A stretch of 64,000 nucleotides of DNA from Polytrichum commune (Eukaryota; Streptophyta; Polytrichopsida; Polytrichales; Polytrichaceae): assembly GCA_950295325.1 (NCBI GenBank), contig OX485807.1, forward strand, positions 1,366,501 through 1,430,500, read 5' to 3'. Each line of letters opens with the position of its first letter. Position 1 is the first letter of the stretch. Below, one piece after another: positions 12,931 to 24,915 of this stretch. Under the pieces are notes generated by a model. It searched no databases. It saw nothing but the letters and a program-made list of their open reading frames with translations, and was not told the DNA's origin. Made by a program: the position numbers and the translations under genes.

Positions 12931-13780
12931 ATGGAGTTGATGTCCTCATCGATTATACTCGTAATCGGCATACAAATTATCAAGGTACCATCCTCTATGG
13001 TGGGGCATTGTGTTTACCTTAGGGTGCGACCCCCACAATGCATCTTCAAATTTGGCATAGTCCCAAAGGTGTCGTTCCTAGGTGGTTTGTTTGCAACCTT
13101 GGATCTCTTCTCCAAGGACCTAACTTACACTATATCCACCTACTTTGGGACTCACTGGGGTTGCCTTTCTTTTGGGTTTTCCCCCATTAGGTTGCACTAG
13201 CCTAACATGACACATCTAGGCCGGACCTCAATGCTTTCACCAAGTTGTCTCGGTTGCAACTCCGAAATGGCTTTCCATTGTTAAGCCACGCTTTGATCGC
13301 ATGTGGGTGATACCAAGTCCCACCTGACTCGGTTCCCACTTTGTTTTTTCGAAACATGGGTTCATAACTCCCATGCGCCAACTCTCGTTAGCTCGTGGGT
13401 TGCACTTTTATGAGGACGCGCCATCACATTGCCCCTGTCCGGAAAAACCCATGGTCAAGAAGTTTCTTAATTTTATCCAAGGCCCAACCAAGCCATGGCC
13501 CCCAATTACTCGGCTTACCCAACCTAGTTTGGCATGTCTATTCCCCCTCTTCGACTAACCAAGCACAAGTACAAGATTAGGACCTCATCTTGTACTCTTT
13601 TCTTTGCACCACTAAAGTTGAACTTTATTGCCTTAAGCCAAAAAACAAGTACATGTTGTGGAGCGCTTTGCCTCCAAGCTAAGTGTACTACTAAAGGAGA
13701 TTGATGTCCTCATCAATGCGTACGCTTCATTTTATTGGAACCTCTACCCTAGTTTTTTCAAAGTACTCCACCCATTCCTT
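12931..13780. mobile_element. Probable LTR-element internal debris
   Basis: About 850 bp between two oppositely oriented LTR fragments. It is richer in GC than the host blocks and has no long reading frame. I could not recognise any protein domain on either strand. Its position suggests decayed internal sequence of the same LTR family, which is inference. Confidence 0.35.
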
Positions 13781-14350
13781 GGCATCTACGTGAAGCGTAG
13801 ATGATAATAAAGTGGTCGTTGTTAACATCAGACATCATACAAGGAAGTTATGATGGTCTGAAGCTGCTGGGGGTTTCTAGACCCAGCGGCTAAGGGAAAA
13901 TGTCTACTGGGCCCCAACTCTTGGTAGAGAGACAAAAAGTTTCTTGACGGTGGGGTAGGGGCCCCGCGTAGAGTCCTAGAGGCTTATATGGGTGAGGTGG
14001 TGTGGCCTCACCCACCCGAGGCCGAACGGCACGGCCTCCATGGGCATTGGCCCAATGTGAGGCATAGTTGCCTATTATGCTTCAAGTTGTTGTAGTGTTG
14101 CTTCGGCAACGCGATGATCAATATAAGATTGGACTGCCATGGATGGAAATCCACATCAAAGAATTGGTTACCGATTAAGGGGTGAGTTCCGAAAACAAAG
14201 TAGGAGGGTTGGTTCCCCCCTACGAAATAAGGGTCCGGGGTAAGAGGAGCTAATCATTAGCATGGCAAGATGCGAAGGGTTAGCGCTCGTAACCTTTGCT
14301 AGAAATAAAAATTGGCAATATTGTTAATAGGACTAGCAAAGGTTTCGACA
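13781..14350 (-). mobile_element. Inverted LTR fragment of the same family
   Basis: Reverse complement of the LTR 5' portion. Landmarks are cttgtatgatgtctgatg, the gaggccgaacggcacggcc stretch, and at the right edge the complement of the LTR start (tgtcgaaacctttgctag) ending at 14350. It is truncated on the left. It lies directly downstream of the minus-strand integrase relic, where a 3' LTR would be expected. Confidence 0.65.
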
Positions 14351-15132
14351 ACTTGACCCATATAGACCGCCCAATCTGCTTGGTCCGCACTCACCAAGTT
14401 ATTGGTTCGAGACTCCATTCATACGCTTCGTTTTCCCAACCGTTTGGGAATGGAAGGCCGTACTAAACTTTAGTTTCATTCCGACTTTTCCTAGAGAAGG
14501 GCCTTCAAAATGCACTTGTGAACTTTGGATCTCGATCCGACACAATCACTTTCGGCAACCCATGATGCCTCCACCATCCATTGAAAAAGGGCCATGTGAT
14601 CTCCAACGCGGTTGCGCTTCCCACAATCGGCACCATGTGTGCCAACTTGGCAAACCGCTTTACCCTCACTAAGATGGCATCATACCCTTGTGTCTCCGGC
14701 AAACTTGTGATCAAGTCCATGCACATAGTATACCATAGCCTCGATGGGATACGCAACGGTTGCAAGAAACCAACTTGCTTTTGGTAAGAGGCTCGGTTTA
14801 CTTGGCATCCACCTAAGCCTTCACAAAGTGGGTTATATCCTCCTTTATGCACCGCCAATGGTACCTCCTTGACATCATTTCATGGTGGTTTTTTTCTATC
14901 TCCTCTATGGCCAGCAATGGAATTATTATATTCTTCCTTCAAAACTGATAGCCTCAACTTACCTTGTGGCACATACTCCTGACTCCGTTATACTTGAACA
15001 ATCCGTTCCCCAACTTAACCTTTTTGAGCACCTTGCTCTTGCAAAGCTCATTTAGAAGCCTTTGTGCTTCGGGATAGTTAATGTATCCTTCCCGTATCTT
15101 GCATCACAAATTTTCTTCACCGGTAAACATTA
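14351..15132 (-). pseudogene. Ty3/gypsy integrase relic
   Basis: The minus strand from 14858 to 14505 reads as part of a gypsy integrase: the DLITSLPETQGYDAILV block, then FAKLAHMVP, then HGLPKVIVSDRDPKFTSAF. The family pattern is D-x-I-x-x-L-P and ending S-D-R-D-x-x-F, which contains the second catalytic Asp. The frame closes soon after, so the last catalytic Glu and the C-terminal domain are missing. Upstream (14860-15110), the remains of the zinc-binding N-terminal region and the preceding spacer are visible, broken by stops (for example YPEAQRLLNELCKSKVLKKV). It is a dead remnant of the element whose LTRs litter this stretch. Confidence 0.8.
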
Positions 15133-16102
15133 TGTCGCAACCCTTGCTAGCTCCATTAACAATCTAGCCAATTTTTGTTTCTAGCAAAGGTTACGAGCGC
15201 TAACCCTTCGCATTCCGCCATGTTAATGGTTAGCTCCTCCTACCACGGATCTTATAGTTCATAAGAGGGGAACCAACCGTCCTACTTTGCTTTCGGGACT
15301 CACCCCTTAATTGGTAACCAATTCTTCAATGTGAACTTCCATCCATGGAAGTCCAATCTTATGTTGATCATCGCATTGCCGAAGCAATACTACAACAACT
15401 TGAAGCATACTAGGCAACTATGGCCTCAAATTAGGCCAATGCCCATGGAGGCCGTGCCGTTCGGCCTCGGTTGGATGAGGTCACACCACCTCACCCATAT
15501 AAGCCTCTAGGACTCTAGGCGGGACCCCTACCCAACCGTCAAGAAACCTCTTGTCTCTCTACCAAGAGTTGGGGCCAAGTAGACATTTTCCCTTAGACGC
15601 TGGGCCTAAAAGCCCCTAGCAGCTTCAGACCATCATAACTTCCTTGTATTATGTCTGATGCGAACACATAACCACTTCATCTTCATGTACGCTTCACGTA
15701 GATGCCGATGGACTCCTCACTTGCCCCATTCTGCCAAGTATTGAGGACAATATGCCTGTTCAAACCCTTAGCAGTCGCGGGAGTCACTCCCAGGCCACTG
15801 CTGTACCAGGGCGCTGTCCCAGACAGCGCCCTACTCAAATGGCCATAAGTCCTAGCTCACACCTCCGATTGAGGTGATTTTGAGCATTCTAGAATCACCA
15901 CGTCATGAGCTACGCATAGCTCATGGCCTTACCCTCATGCCTCCTAGTCTCTGTGGATGGGAGGCGTTTCCAACGCCCGGGCCCTCACCCACATTAGGAT
16001 CACATGGGCCCTCTCACCAACGGCGCCACAAGTCCCAAGTGTCAGTCCCGGGTCCCCCTTGTGTCCATGGTGTTTCAAGCACTCCTCATCAAGACGTGCG
16101 CA
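15133..16102 (+). mobile_element. LTR of the same Ty3/gypsy family, nearly complete
   Basis: Begins TGTCGCAACCCTTGCTAG and runs parallel to the solo LTR at 16312-17305 for almost its full length, ending around gacgtgcg, just before DUF7869-type coding sequence resumes. Its left neighbour is integrase sequence in the opposite orientation, so this is a nested or rearranged copy. No clean target duplication was found. Confidence 0.7.
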
Positions 16103-18262
16103 AGATGTTGTACACGATACAATACCGGAGCCTACCGGATGGTTTCCTTGTGTGGCGCATTGATGCGGATGGAAAAATGATGTTACAGGATGGCGAGCCT
16201 AGGCCTTGGGAGCCAATACCCATGAAGAATTTGGAAGATATAGGAAAAATGCATATTAGGCTTCATACAATATTGGAAAAGTTTGAAGATAGCGGATGTT
16301 GGTGGATCATGTGTCGTAACCCTTGCTAGCCCGCTTAACAATCTTGCTAATTTTCATTTCTAACAAAGGTTACGAACGCTAACCCTTTGCATTCCGCCAT
16401 GCTAATGGTTAGCTCCTTCTACCCCGGACATTATAGTTCATAAGAAGGGAACCAACCTTCCTACTTTGCTTTCTGGCCTCACCCCTTAATCGGTAACCAA
16501 TCCTTACATGTGGACTTCCATCCATGAAAGTCCAATCCTATGTTGATCATCACATTGCCGGAGCAACAATATATCAACCTGAAGAATACTAGGCAATTAT
16601 GGCCTCACATTGGGCCAAAGCCCATGGAGGCCGTGCCGTTCGGCCTCGGGTGGGTGAGGCCACACCACCTCACCCATATAAGCCTATAGGATTCAAGACG
16701 GGGCCCCTACCCCACCGTTAAGAAACCTCTTGTCTCTCTGCCAAGAGTTGGGGCCAAATAGACATTTTCCCTTAGACGCTGGGCCTAGAAGCCCCCAGCA
16801 GCTTCAGACCATCAAAACTTCCTTGTATGATGTCTGATGCTAACAAGCGACCACTCCATCTTCATGTACGCTTCACGTAGATGCCGATGGACTCCTCACT
16901 TGCTCCATTCGGCCAAGTATTAAGGACGTTATGCCTGTTTAAACCTTGGCAGTCCCGGGAGTCACTCCCTGGCCACTGCTGTACCAGGGCGCTGTCTTGT
17001 ATTAGGGCTCTGTCCCATACCAGGGCCCCACTCAAATTGCCATAACTCCTAGCTCACACCTCCGATTGAGGTGTTCTTGAGCATTATGGAATCTGCACGC
17101 CATAAGATAGTACGCATAGCTCATGGCCTTACCCTTTTGCCTCCTAGTCTATGTGGGTGGGAGGCGTTCCCAACGCCGGGGGCCCTCACCCACACTAGGA
17201 TCAATTGGACCCTCTCACCAACGGCGCCACAAGTCCCGGGTGTCATTCTGGGGTCCCCCTTGTGCCCATGGTGTTTCGGGCACTCCTCATGGAGAGTGCG
17301 TAACATTATGTTGGGATCGTTACGGGAGTTGGATACAATATTGGACACGTGTTCGTGGCGCCTTGGCAGACCTTCACCAAGATACCCACTTACTTTGAAA
17401 CATGTATTTTGGCCATAAACATGTGTCGATTTTAAGCATCAAAGGCTAGTCTTTTGGCAAATAGAGAGGTTCGTGAGGAGTTTGATTTGGACGACCATTA
17501 CGTCGGGCCTGTTAGTAACCGTCCCCCACCATCTTTCCACATTGCAGTGGATTGTCATGAAGGGTATATGCTCATTTTGTGTCCTGAAGATGACACATAT
17601 CCAAAGCCAGTGTGGGTGGCAAGAGCTTTATCCAAACCAAACTTTGCAATTTCCAGCTCTTATTTTTGGCAAATTCAGATGGAGTACTACCAACTGACGG
17701 CATGGAATGAAGATGTGATTCGACATTACACGGACTGGTATACAAACCCTAATTTTTGGTGGAAGGTGGATTCTGAGCACGGTTCATCTTAAATAGACAC
17801 AGATTCCATATTCATAGCATGAAAACCATGGAAAAATCATACTGGATTAATTTCCATCCTTCAAAAGTACATATATTTTGCAAAAAACAACCTTGCTCGG
17901 ATCGAACAAGAAGCATGCCACGATGAATGAGAAGTTGGTGTAACTATAGTAGACACATATTAGTCATGTGTGTGCTCTTCAAAATAGGGGGAGAGTGTGG
18001 GTTGAACTTAAGAACGCTCCAACTTCATTGGGGTTGGATGAATATTCATATATAATATTTTATAACAAATGTGAACTTTATTTTATTATTTATTTTGGAA
18101 CTAAATTGTTGGGTTGAATGAATATGCATTTTTTGCACGACGCTTCCAAGGTCGTAGTATTTATATTTTACTTCACATGCTAATAATAACCAACATTCTA
18201 TATGATTTCTTTCACGAGGTTCGTTTCAAGTACTCTACCCTTGTGGTTCTGTTGGTGAAGTT
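16103..18262 (+). pseudogene. DUF7869-type transposase relic (C-terminal part), interrupted by a solo LTR
   Basis: Two coding remnants, 16103-16311 and 17306-17935, align with the second half of the transposase at 34203-35687. The first covers the GFLVWRIDADGKMM and DGEPRPWEP region. The second covers RYGSWIQYWTRVRGALADLHQDT, FDLDDHYVGP, FHIAVDCHEGYMLIL and WKVDSEHGSS. Homology continues past the stop into the 3' flank, to about 18262 (compare the complement of 33800-34080). It lacks the N-terminal catalytic region and both terminal repeats. Stops and frameshifts are present, and a 994-bp solo LTR splits it. Confidence 0.8.
16312..17305 (+). mobile_element. Solo LTR (994 bp) with 5-bp target duplication
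   Basis: Starts TGTCGTAACCCTTGC and ends GAGTGCGTAACA, the TG...CA ends of an LTR. It is flanked by tcatg (16307-16311) and ttatg (17306-17310). The uninterrupted gene, complement of the sequence near 34825, reads ggatcatgttgg at this point, which confirms the site. It contains a TATA-like cacccatataagcc near 16672-16685. One LTR with no internal region indicates LTR-LTR recombination. Confidence 0.85.
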
Positions 18263-19126
18263 GGTTTCAAGGACTGCATATAGACACATAATTCATTGGG
18301 CGAGGGACTATGTTTGCAGCAACTGATGTTAATTGAAAGTATTTAGCTACTTGACCCATTTTCACATTTTTATAATTGGATGGAATGGCAACTTTTAAAA
18401 TTTGGTGTTACACTTCTTTGCAAATATTTTATTTCTATATTTCAAAAATTTAACTATTGACAACTTAGAAAAGAAAGTATAGCTATAGTTCAAGTTCATA
18501 GGTAAACTCTATGCATTTCAAATGCAGCTATTCTCTAGTTGTATGAATGAAGAAAGAAACTCAAAACTTATCCAAAGAGCAGATGTGCAACATATTCAAA
18601 AACAAATGGATGTACAACACAATTAAAGGTTACCAAACTCTAATCACTTTACTAACTGACTTTAGAATGAGAATATAGTAATGACAGTGATAATAAGAAT
18701 AATAAGAATAGTAATTAAAATAATAAGTGCAAGTATTATATTTTTATTTATAATATTTATAAACTCTTAGGGCATGTTGCAAGAATTTAATTGATTGGTG
18801 ACATATTTGTTTGTAATTAGTTTATTTTATTTTTTATAGTCAAAGATCACAATTCACAATAAAACTGTAGTATATAGTGAGGTTGTTATCTAGTTGCATG
18901 TGCAAACTAACATTCAAAACCCATGCAAAAAGTCATGCCATGTGCTATCCCTCCCTCCCCCTGTGAATTTACTAAATATTTAAAGGTAAATCTCTCAACT
19001 CAAATGAAAGTAGAAATAGTACATGATTTGATAATAAGTACATGTATTTCATATTTTAACTCTTCCTACGGGAATGATGTATGAATGGGCCTCCTATGTC
19101 AATGAGGTGGAAAATGGGGTTGCATC
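18263..19126. repeat. C block, copy 3 (5'-truncated)
   Basis: Starts abruptly inside the C block (ggactgcatatagacacataatt, compare 5870) at the end of the DUF7869 relic. It then follows the C-block sequence to the DUF247 copy 2 stop codon. No gene seen. Confidence 0.75.
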
Positions 19127-20688
19127 TCATTTGAGCCAATGACATTTACATAAGTTTGAAGACTGTGTCCCTATAGTCACAAGAGTGGCTCCAATCACAG
19201 ATAGTACAATCCACGGTCTTGGGCAAAACAACTTCACAAATTCAAACCGAAGCTTATTTCTTCTTTGCCCTACATATCTATTCACTTTTGTCAACAATAA
19301 GAAAAACTCCTCCGTCACAAAGGGGTCATTTATATAACTGTAAATAGTTTTCTACATGACTAAAACATTATCATGCGTGCCAACATTTACCTCTATAACA
19401 CCCCACTTTACTAAAAGCTCGACGTCGTCAATAGTTTTCATGAGATTTTCCATAAGATTCGTGTAACTTCTAGCACAACATTTCGAATGGCCATATGTCA
19501 ATTCTTCATGCACCACAAGATTGCGGAGATATCTCTCGGTCTCATCATATACACGGAGGAACAGAATCCATAAGCAACCTCTTTCAAATGATATATCTTC
19601 AAAACATGTGAACTCCTTGCCTTTTATCCGCACTCCACATGCCTCCAAATAAGTGGCTGAAGGTACACTCTGACAATCATAATCATGGCGTCCATGTGAA
19701 TCTCCACACAAGATGCGGTAGGCCTTATCCAGAATGTGGAGGCCAGCTTCCAACTTACCACCTTCTAGTTGTAACCATTTCTCCATCCTTTGCTTGAAAA
19801 TGGTCTCACTTTCAGCCTGGGAAATCCCAGGCCTGTCAAAATATGCCCACAGTCAAAATATTCACACAGTTCCCAATATTCCGTCCTTGCCATTGTTCAT
19901 GCTCCCATGCTTCAATGAACTCGCAACCCCCCGTCCTCGAAATGCGGACCACTCTCTCCAACAACACCATGGGGATCTGGTTCTCAACCAAATAGAAATC
20001 AGACCAGCATAAGTCATCCAAATACACACGCATCACCTGGGTTTCCATCACTTTCTGCAACGACGGGCTCCAGCTTTCAATTCCTCCAGTCCACCATTGC
20101 ATCCATATAACCAGGGAAAGCGCATCCAAAGCCAGAAGGCACCTTGTATCCGCAATGCTGTGCGATGTGCGATTTTGCATGAGGGCTATGACCATACACT
20201 GCTTCCCAATGGCTCTTCTCCTCTCTGACTACATCTTCGCAAAACTCATCCCATCTGTCTCCTGTCAGACTTAATGCTCTTGCTACTTGGATTTTAAAGC
20301 GTTCGGTGCCATCAGTTTACAGTATATCAGGGGCGCGATTGTGTAGCCCAAATCGCCAAGTCTTGGGATCAAAGTGATCGCTGCCGGTCCTCATGAAATC
20401 AGGTACCTTCCAACACACCAGTTCTGAGAGATTGTTGGAATCATCTCTCTCAAGCGCATCGTGGACCCGACAAATCCAACTCGCGGGTTCAATTCCCGTA
20501 TGTGTTTCAAGCCCGACTTCAGCGGCCGCAGTGTCAACTTGAGGGATTAAATTAGCGGACTCTTTTCCCATATGCGTTTCGAGCTCGACGATTTCAAGCG
20601 TAGTGCTGATTTGAAGAATCAAACATTTTGCAGGTCCAGTGTTCATATTCTCTGACAAATAGTTCCTTGTGGTCTGAAAACTTTGCAA
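19127..20688 (-). pseudogene. DUF247 gene, copy 2, multiply frameshifted
   Basis: Aligns end to end with the DUF247 gene at 59073-60488, but the frame changes at least three times. Open pieces are 20317-20688 (N-terminal, with the repeated ETHTGxE unit and SWICRVHDAL), 19836-20195 (ENQIPMVLLERV, CEFIEAWEHEQWQGR), 19352-19786 (YLEACGVRIKG, NLVVHEELTYG, VGTHDN) and 19127-19318 (VNRYVGQRRNKLRFEFV, then the membrane segment). It is a clear pseudogene. Its flanks are the same C and U blocks as the other copies. Confidence 0.85.
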
Positions 20689-22001
20689 ATCCTTACGCCT
20701 TGGGGATCTCCAATGTGGTACTCAGTGTGTTGCTGTGAACTAGTGAGGCTCCTATTAGACACCATTACACAAATGTCCGTAGAATTTTCAGGTTCATGGC
20801 ATGAGGAATGTTCAGCCTACATAAGAAAGGTGCTAGGCTTCCAGTTAACATTCTGCATATGTTCACAAAGATGTTGGTATAGACATTAGAAGGTGGATTG
20901 CGGAAACTATGTAAAAGTTGAAGAAATCAGCGAGACTTTCAAAAATCGAGAATAACTCGCTACCTACACATTACGAAAAAAAATTTACATTGGCAAAGGA
21001 AATGTATGTATAACAACGCAATATTGTTACAACGTTCGTTACTAATGCTTTTGCAACACTTTTCTTGCTCTATTTTTCTGGATACAAGTCCTTAAAAGTT
21101 CTTGCATTCCAAGAATATGTGTTGGAATTGGATTGCAATGCCACTCTGTACAACCGTTAAAACGGGATGAGTAATCCTCCCACCGGCAGTTGCACGCTTG
21201 ATTGCATCGATTCAAAACTTTTGTTTGAACCTATCGAAGTTCACAATGACATATTTGTTCATATTCCTGGGTCCCAATATAAGTTGCCAGCCACAAAAAT
21301 ACCATCTATATCTTTGTGACATACATGAGGATTGACTATTATCAGAAAATTGCCAAAAGTGACTCGGTTTCTAGAACATTTTACCCTCCCAAGTATGCAA
21401 ACCGCAAGCCCGGAGATCCTTGAAAGGGGAAGCAGAGAGGACCTCATGTAAACAACTTGAGCCGCACACATCTACAATGTCAAATGGGACTAGAAGTATT
21501 GGAAGATTACGGACAGATAAGAGTGCATCAAACAGCTCTACAAATCATCCGCAGCAAGGATGCAAAGGCAACCCAAACACCTCGAGATGCAGTTTTAAAT
21601 GACATCAAAGGATGACTAGAATATCAGGATTGACATTAAACGAAAAAAACAGGACCTTCATAAATCTTGGCACAGCTATTCAAGCACAAGTGCAAGGAGA
21701 AGATAGGCCATACCTGATCAAACAACCTAGCGCCGGTCACTGAAAACCTTCGAGCCTGTGTAAACCATGAAACAGCTTGAATTAAACGAGGATTAATCAA
21801 CGTGGCTCCAGGTAGGTGAAGTCGGAGGGGCTCTGCAAGAATGAGGACTCTGCACGACGCCCTTTACGATGTGACTCACCTGAAGTAGTGGGAAAGACAC
21901 TCGCTTCACATTGGGAAAAATGTCGATTGAGAGCGGTAGACGCTCTTGCACACAAATGCCAATGCGAGACTAAAATATATGACAGCAAGTGTGCCGGCAA
22001 G

Positions 22002-23107
22002 CAGTGCTCAAAATTGAAGCCCTCATATGAATTTCATTTTGAAGGGCTCTGAAATTTCAGCATTGCAATTGAAGGGCATATCTAAATCCAGGACGTCAAT
22101 GAAATTTTTTCAAAGAAATATAAAACTTATATTAAAATTATGCATGATTTGCATGGTACATGCTTCTAGTACAATGAAATAATGGAGAATCAACTATCTA
22201 ACTCCACCTCTTGAAGTGACAATGCCCTACGCTTGTTGGTTACTGTAGCGGTTTTCCAAGTGTCAAAAATGCCATTCCAATCCATGAATTCAACTCCCAA
22301 ATTGTTTAGTCTAACCCTCATCAATGCATCAAGTGTGTCAAGGTTTAGGCATGTTCTCCTTTCGCTCTTAACCCAATTCTGCTTTGAAAAACCACGCTCA
22401 CAAACAACAGTGCTAGTAGGGATCACAAATATGGCTTGCCATAGCGACATTAGGGTTGGCCAATTGATCTTAAACTCTCGGTCACGGCCACAAAAAACCC
22501 AATCTTCATGCTTACTTCGGTGTTGACAAGTTGAAGATAACATCTCCACAAATTCGAGCAACTCCGCATTGGCTTGATCAACAAGAACAAAGCTCCACTT
22601 GAGATGTGTCACCAACCGGTTCAACCATTGCTCAGTTAAAGTGCCTCGATCCAATGCATCCATGGGATAGTGTTTTGGGCTGAAAAGCCTGGCTGCATAA
22701 AAAATGGGCAAGTCGGGGAAGCGATCATTTAGTGAGTCAATAACCTTTTGGACGTATAGTCTACCAAGGGTGATGCAATCCTCCAATGAGCCCCCTACAT
22801 CACACCCGGGCATAGAGTCATAGTGCAAAGTATGCACTTTCTCACAACCAAACCTATCAACATACAATTCCCATCTGGACTAATTCCCATATGGATCTGA
22901 GATCTGGAGCCCAAAGTTAGACAGCCGGAGTTAAACGGCTACTTGAGATGATGAACAGTACTTGAAGGGTACTATTTATCCAGCACTTCAAGTGAAGGGA
23001 GCACTTAGACATGAGGATTATGTTTTGAAGGGTTGTTTTCCTTGAGGTATTTTTTGAAGTCCCAAAACCCATTTGAAGGGCACTGAAGACTTCAATTTTG
23101 AGCACTG
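22002..23107 (-). mobile_element. Deleted hAT transposon with 8-bp target duplication
   Basis: Ends are CAGTGCTCAAAATTGAAG (22002-22019) and its exact complement (23090-23107), an 18-bp perfect terminal repeat. The 8-bp duplication CCGGCAAG lies at 21994-22001 and 23108-23115. The same site is empty in the paralogous blocks near 9850 and 61930. Short ttgaaggg motifs recur near both ends, as expected of hAT subterminal repeats. At 1,106 bp with only a C-terminal transposase fragment, it is non-autonomous. Confidence 0.92.
22190..22867 (-). pseudogene. hAT transposase, C-terminal fragment with dimerisation domain
   Basis: A 225-codon frame ending with the hAT dimerisation region: WPTLMSLWQAIFVIPTST, then the hallmark S-E-R-x-F-S pattern in the form CERGFSKQNW, then LNLDTLDALMRVRL. 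The N-terminal zinc finger and the catalytic DDE region before it are absent, so it cannot encode an active enzyme. The frame is open throughout, which may mean the internal deletion is recent. It lies wholly inside the element at 22002-23107. The second hAT relic (62403-62804) has a related but clearly diverged sequence. Confidence 0.85.
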
Positions 23108-24810
23108 CCGGCAAGAATAAGGAAGAAACACATATTGTAGTGGTTACACGATTCGGAGAATCGGAGGAAGTGCAACTTTAGGCTGCTTCTGAAATAGCAG
23201 CATTAAGTTCCCCCATACGAACTATGGGCGTGTCAGATCTGGGCTTCCAGTGAAATTTTTGAACCCGACCGAAAACTGTTGCCCGCCCCGCCCAACTTCG
23301 AAAAAAATAATGCCTTTGCATTCTTGAAGGCCGCTTGACTACAAATCCCATATTGAGTGCACTTCACCTTCAAGGTCCAAAATCCAATATATATATGTGC
23401 ACTTCCGACTAGTAAGTAAGCAATTCATTGGGATTTCATTCCAGAAGTGAAACCATCTATTTAACACGAAATTAACTTGGAGGTCAAATAAGATTATAAA
23501 TTTCTTATTAACATTATAATTTTTCTGACTAAGCATTTGGAATTGTCTTTTTCATTCTAAAATGACACTTAATTTAGTGTGTTGGCGTAGTATGTATATT
23601 TTATAATATACATACTCCGTCACCTCCGGACAACTCCCAGAAACAGATATGAAAATTTCATATCCCAACAAAAAATTGTTGTCCACTCTACCTGATTTCG
23701 AAAAATATTCGATAAAGAATTGATCTTGCATTCTTGAAGGTTGCTTGTTCATATAACCCATCTTGAGTGCATTTCAACTTCAAGGTCCAAAATCCAATAC
23801 ATATGTTCACTTCCACTTAGTAAATAAGCAATCGATGGGGATTTCATTGTTGAAGTGAAACTGTCAATAAAGCATGTAATTAACCTTGAGATCTAGAATA
23901 TTACAAAATCCTCATTAGCATTGAGGTTGTAGTTTTTGTGACTTACCATTTGAAAGGGGTCTTTGTCATTCTAAAATGAAACTAAAATTCATGCTTTATT
24001 TCTAATATGTTTTATTTTATAGAATTTTAGTTAATGCCTTCTACTTTCACAAGTATTTATACACACTCAAACTCAAATTAAGTGTGATTGAATGTAATCG
24101 GGATTATTGAGCTAATTAAGCCTAAATAGGCCCAATTAAATCATAAATCATGCTTACCAAACTTAGTAAGCCTAAGTATTTTATAAAATGTGCTTACTTG
24201 AATTAAGCATGATTTTATTCAGATATGCGAAATGATGTGCTCAATTACCCCTGTTTGGGCTTTATTACACATGATTAGGTTAAATGCACTAACTTGCATC
24301 TAATCCGGCTTAATTAGTTCGAAAGTGTGAATACTTGTAGAGCCTAGGACTTGCGCTCAATTACCTTCAATTATGGATATTTACACTTAACCACATAAGA
24401 AACTTATTAATGAGTTTGAATGTGTATGGCAAGGTGAAAGTTGAAGGCATTAACTAAAATATTACAAAATAGAACACAGTCATATTAAAACACTAATTTT
24501 ATGTACAGACACTCTTGGGAATTTTGGTCTGGCCAGTTGCAAGCTGCAAGGATTCAAGGCATCTAACTATCTCTTCTTCTTTTTTTCTTTTTTTTCGGGA
24601 GACGGCATCTAACTTATTGAATGGGTCCAATCAACGGGCCGAGCAAGTCCTGCACACGGCCACTTTGTACGTTGTCGGTAAATTCTGCATTCATTGTGTA
24701 CTCATGTTGGAGCACATGTTATTCGTGGATTGGGTATTATACACACGATGTCAGGACAATTTTTCAGGGCAGACTTTAAACCTCCATAACATTATTCAAA
24801 TCCATATATA

Positions 24811-24915
24811 ACAATGTTATGTGGGACTGACAATATTCCATGGAATATGTCCCACATACTATCTCAATGTGGGGAATATTCTATGAAATATTGTCAATCC
24901 CACATAACATCATTA
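24811..24915. mobile_element. Small inverted-repeat MITE (second copy at 27519-27623)
   Basis: acaatgttatgtgggactga at the left pairs with the right-hand gtcaatcccacataacatc. A second inner pair surrounds ggaatatgtcccacat and atgtggggaatatt. The element is about 105 bp, non-coding and carried in both halves of the tandem duplication. TA flanks are possible but not certain. Confidence 0.6.

Larger units (their letters stand above)
20689..23215. repeat. U block, copy 2, containing a hAT insertion
   Basis: 20689-22001 and 23108-23215 together match 8445-9945 and 60580-62020. The match stops near 23215, where foldback-family sequence begins. The hAT element at 22002-23107 interrupts it. No coding sequence belongs to the block itself. 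Confidence 0.75.

Noticed and set aside
12719-13022. Overlapping open frames on both strands of up to 90 codons
   Set aside because: They fall in LTR sequence and recur in shifted form at 15940 and 17120, following the repeat rather than a gene.
15133-16102. Right-hand LTR of an intact gypsy element together with 13781-14350
   Set aside because: The two LTR copies are in opposite orientations and no target duplication was found, so they do not bound one element.
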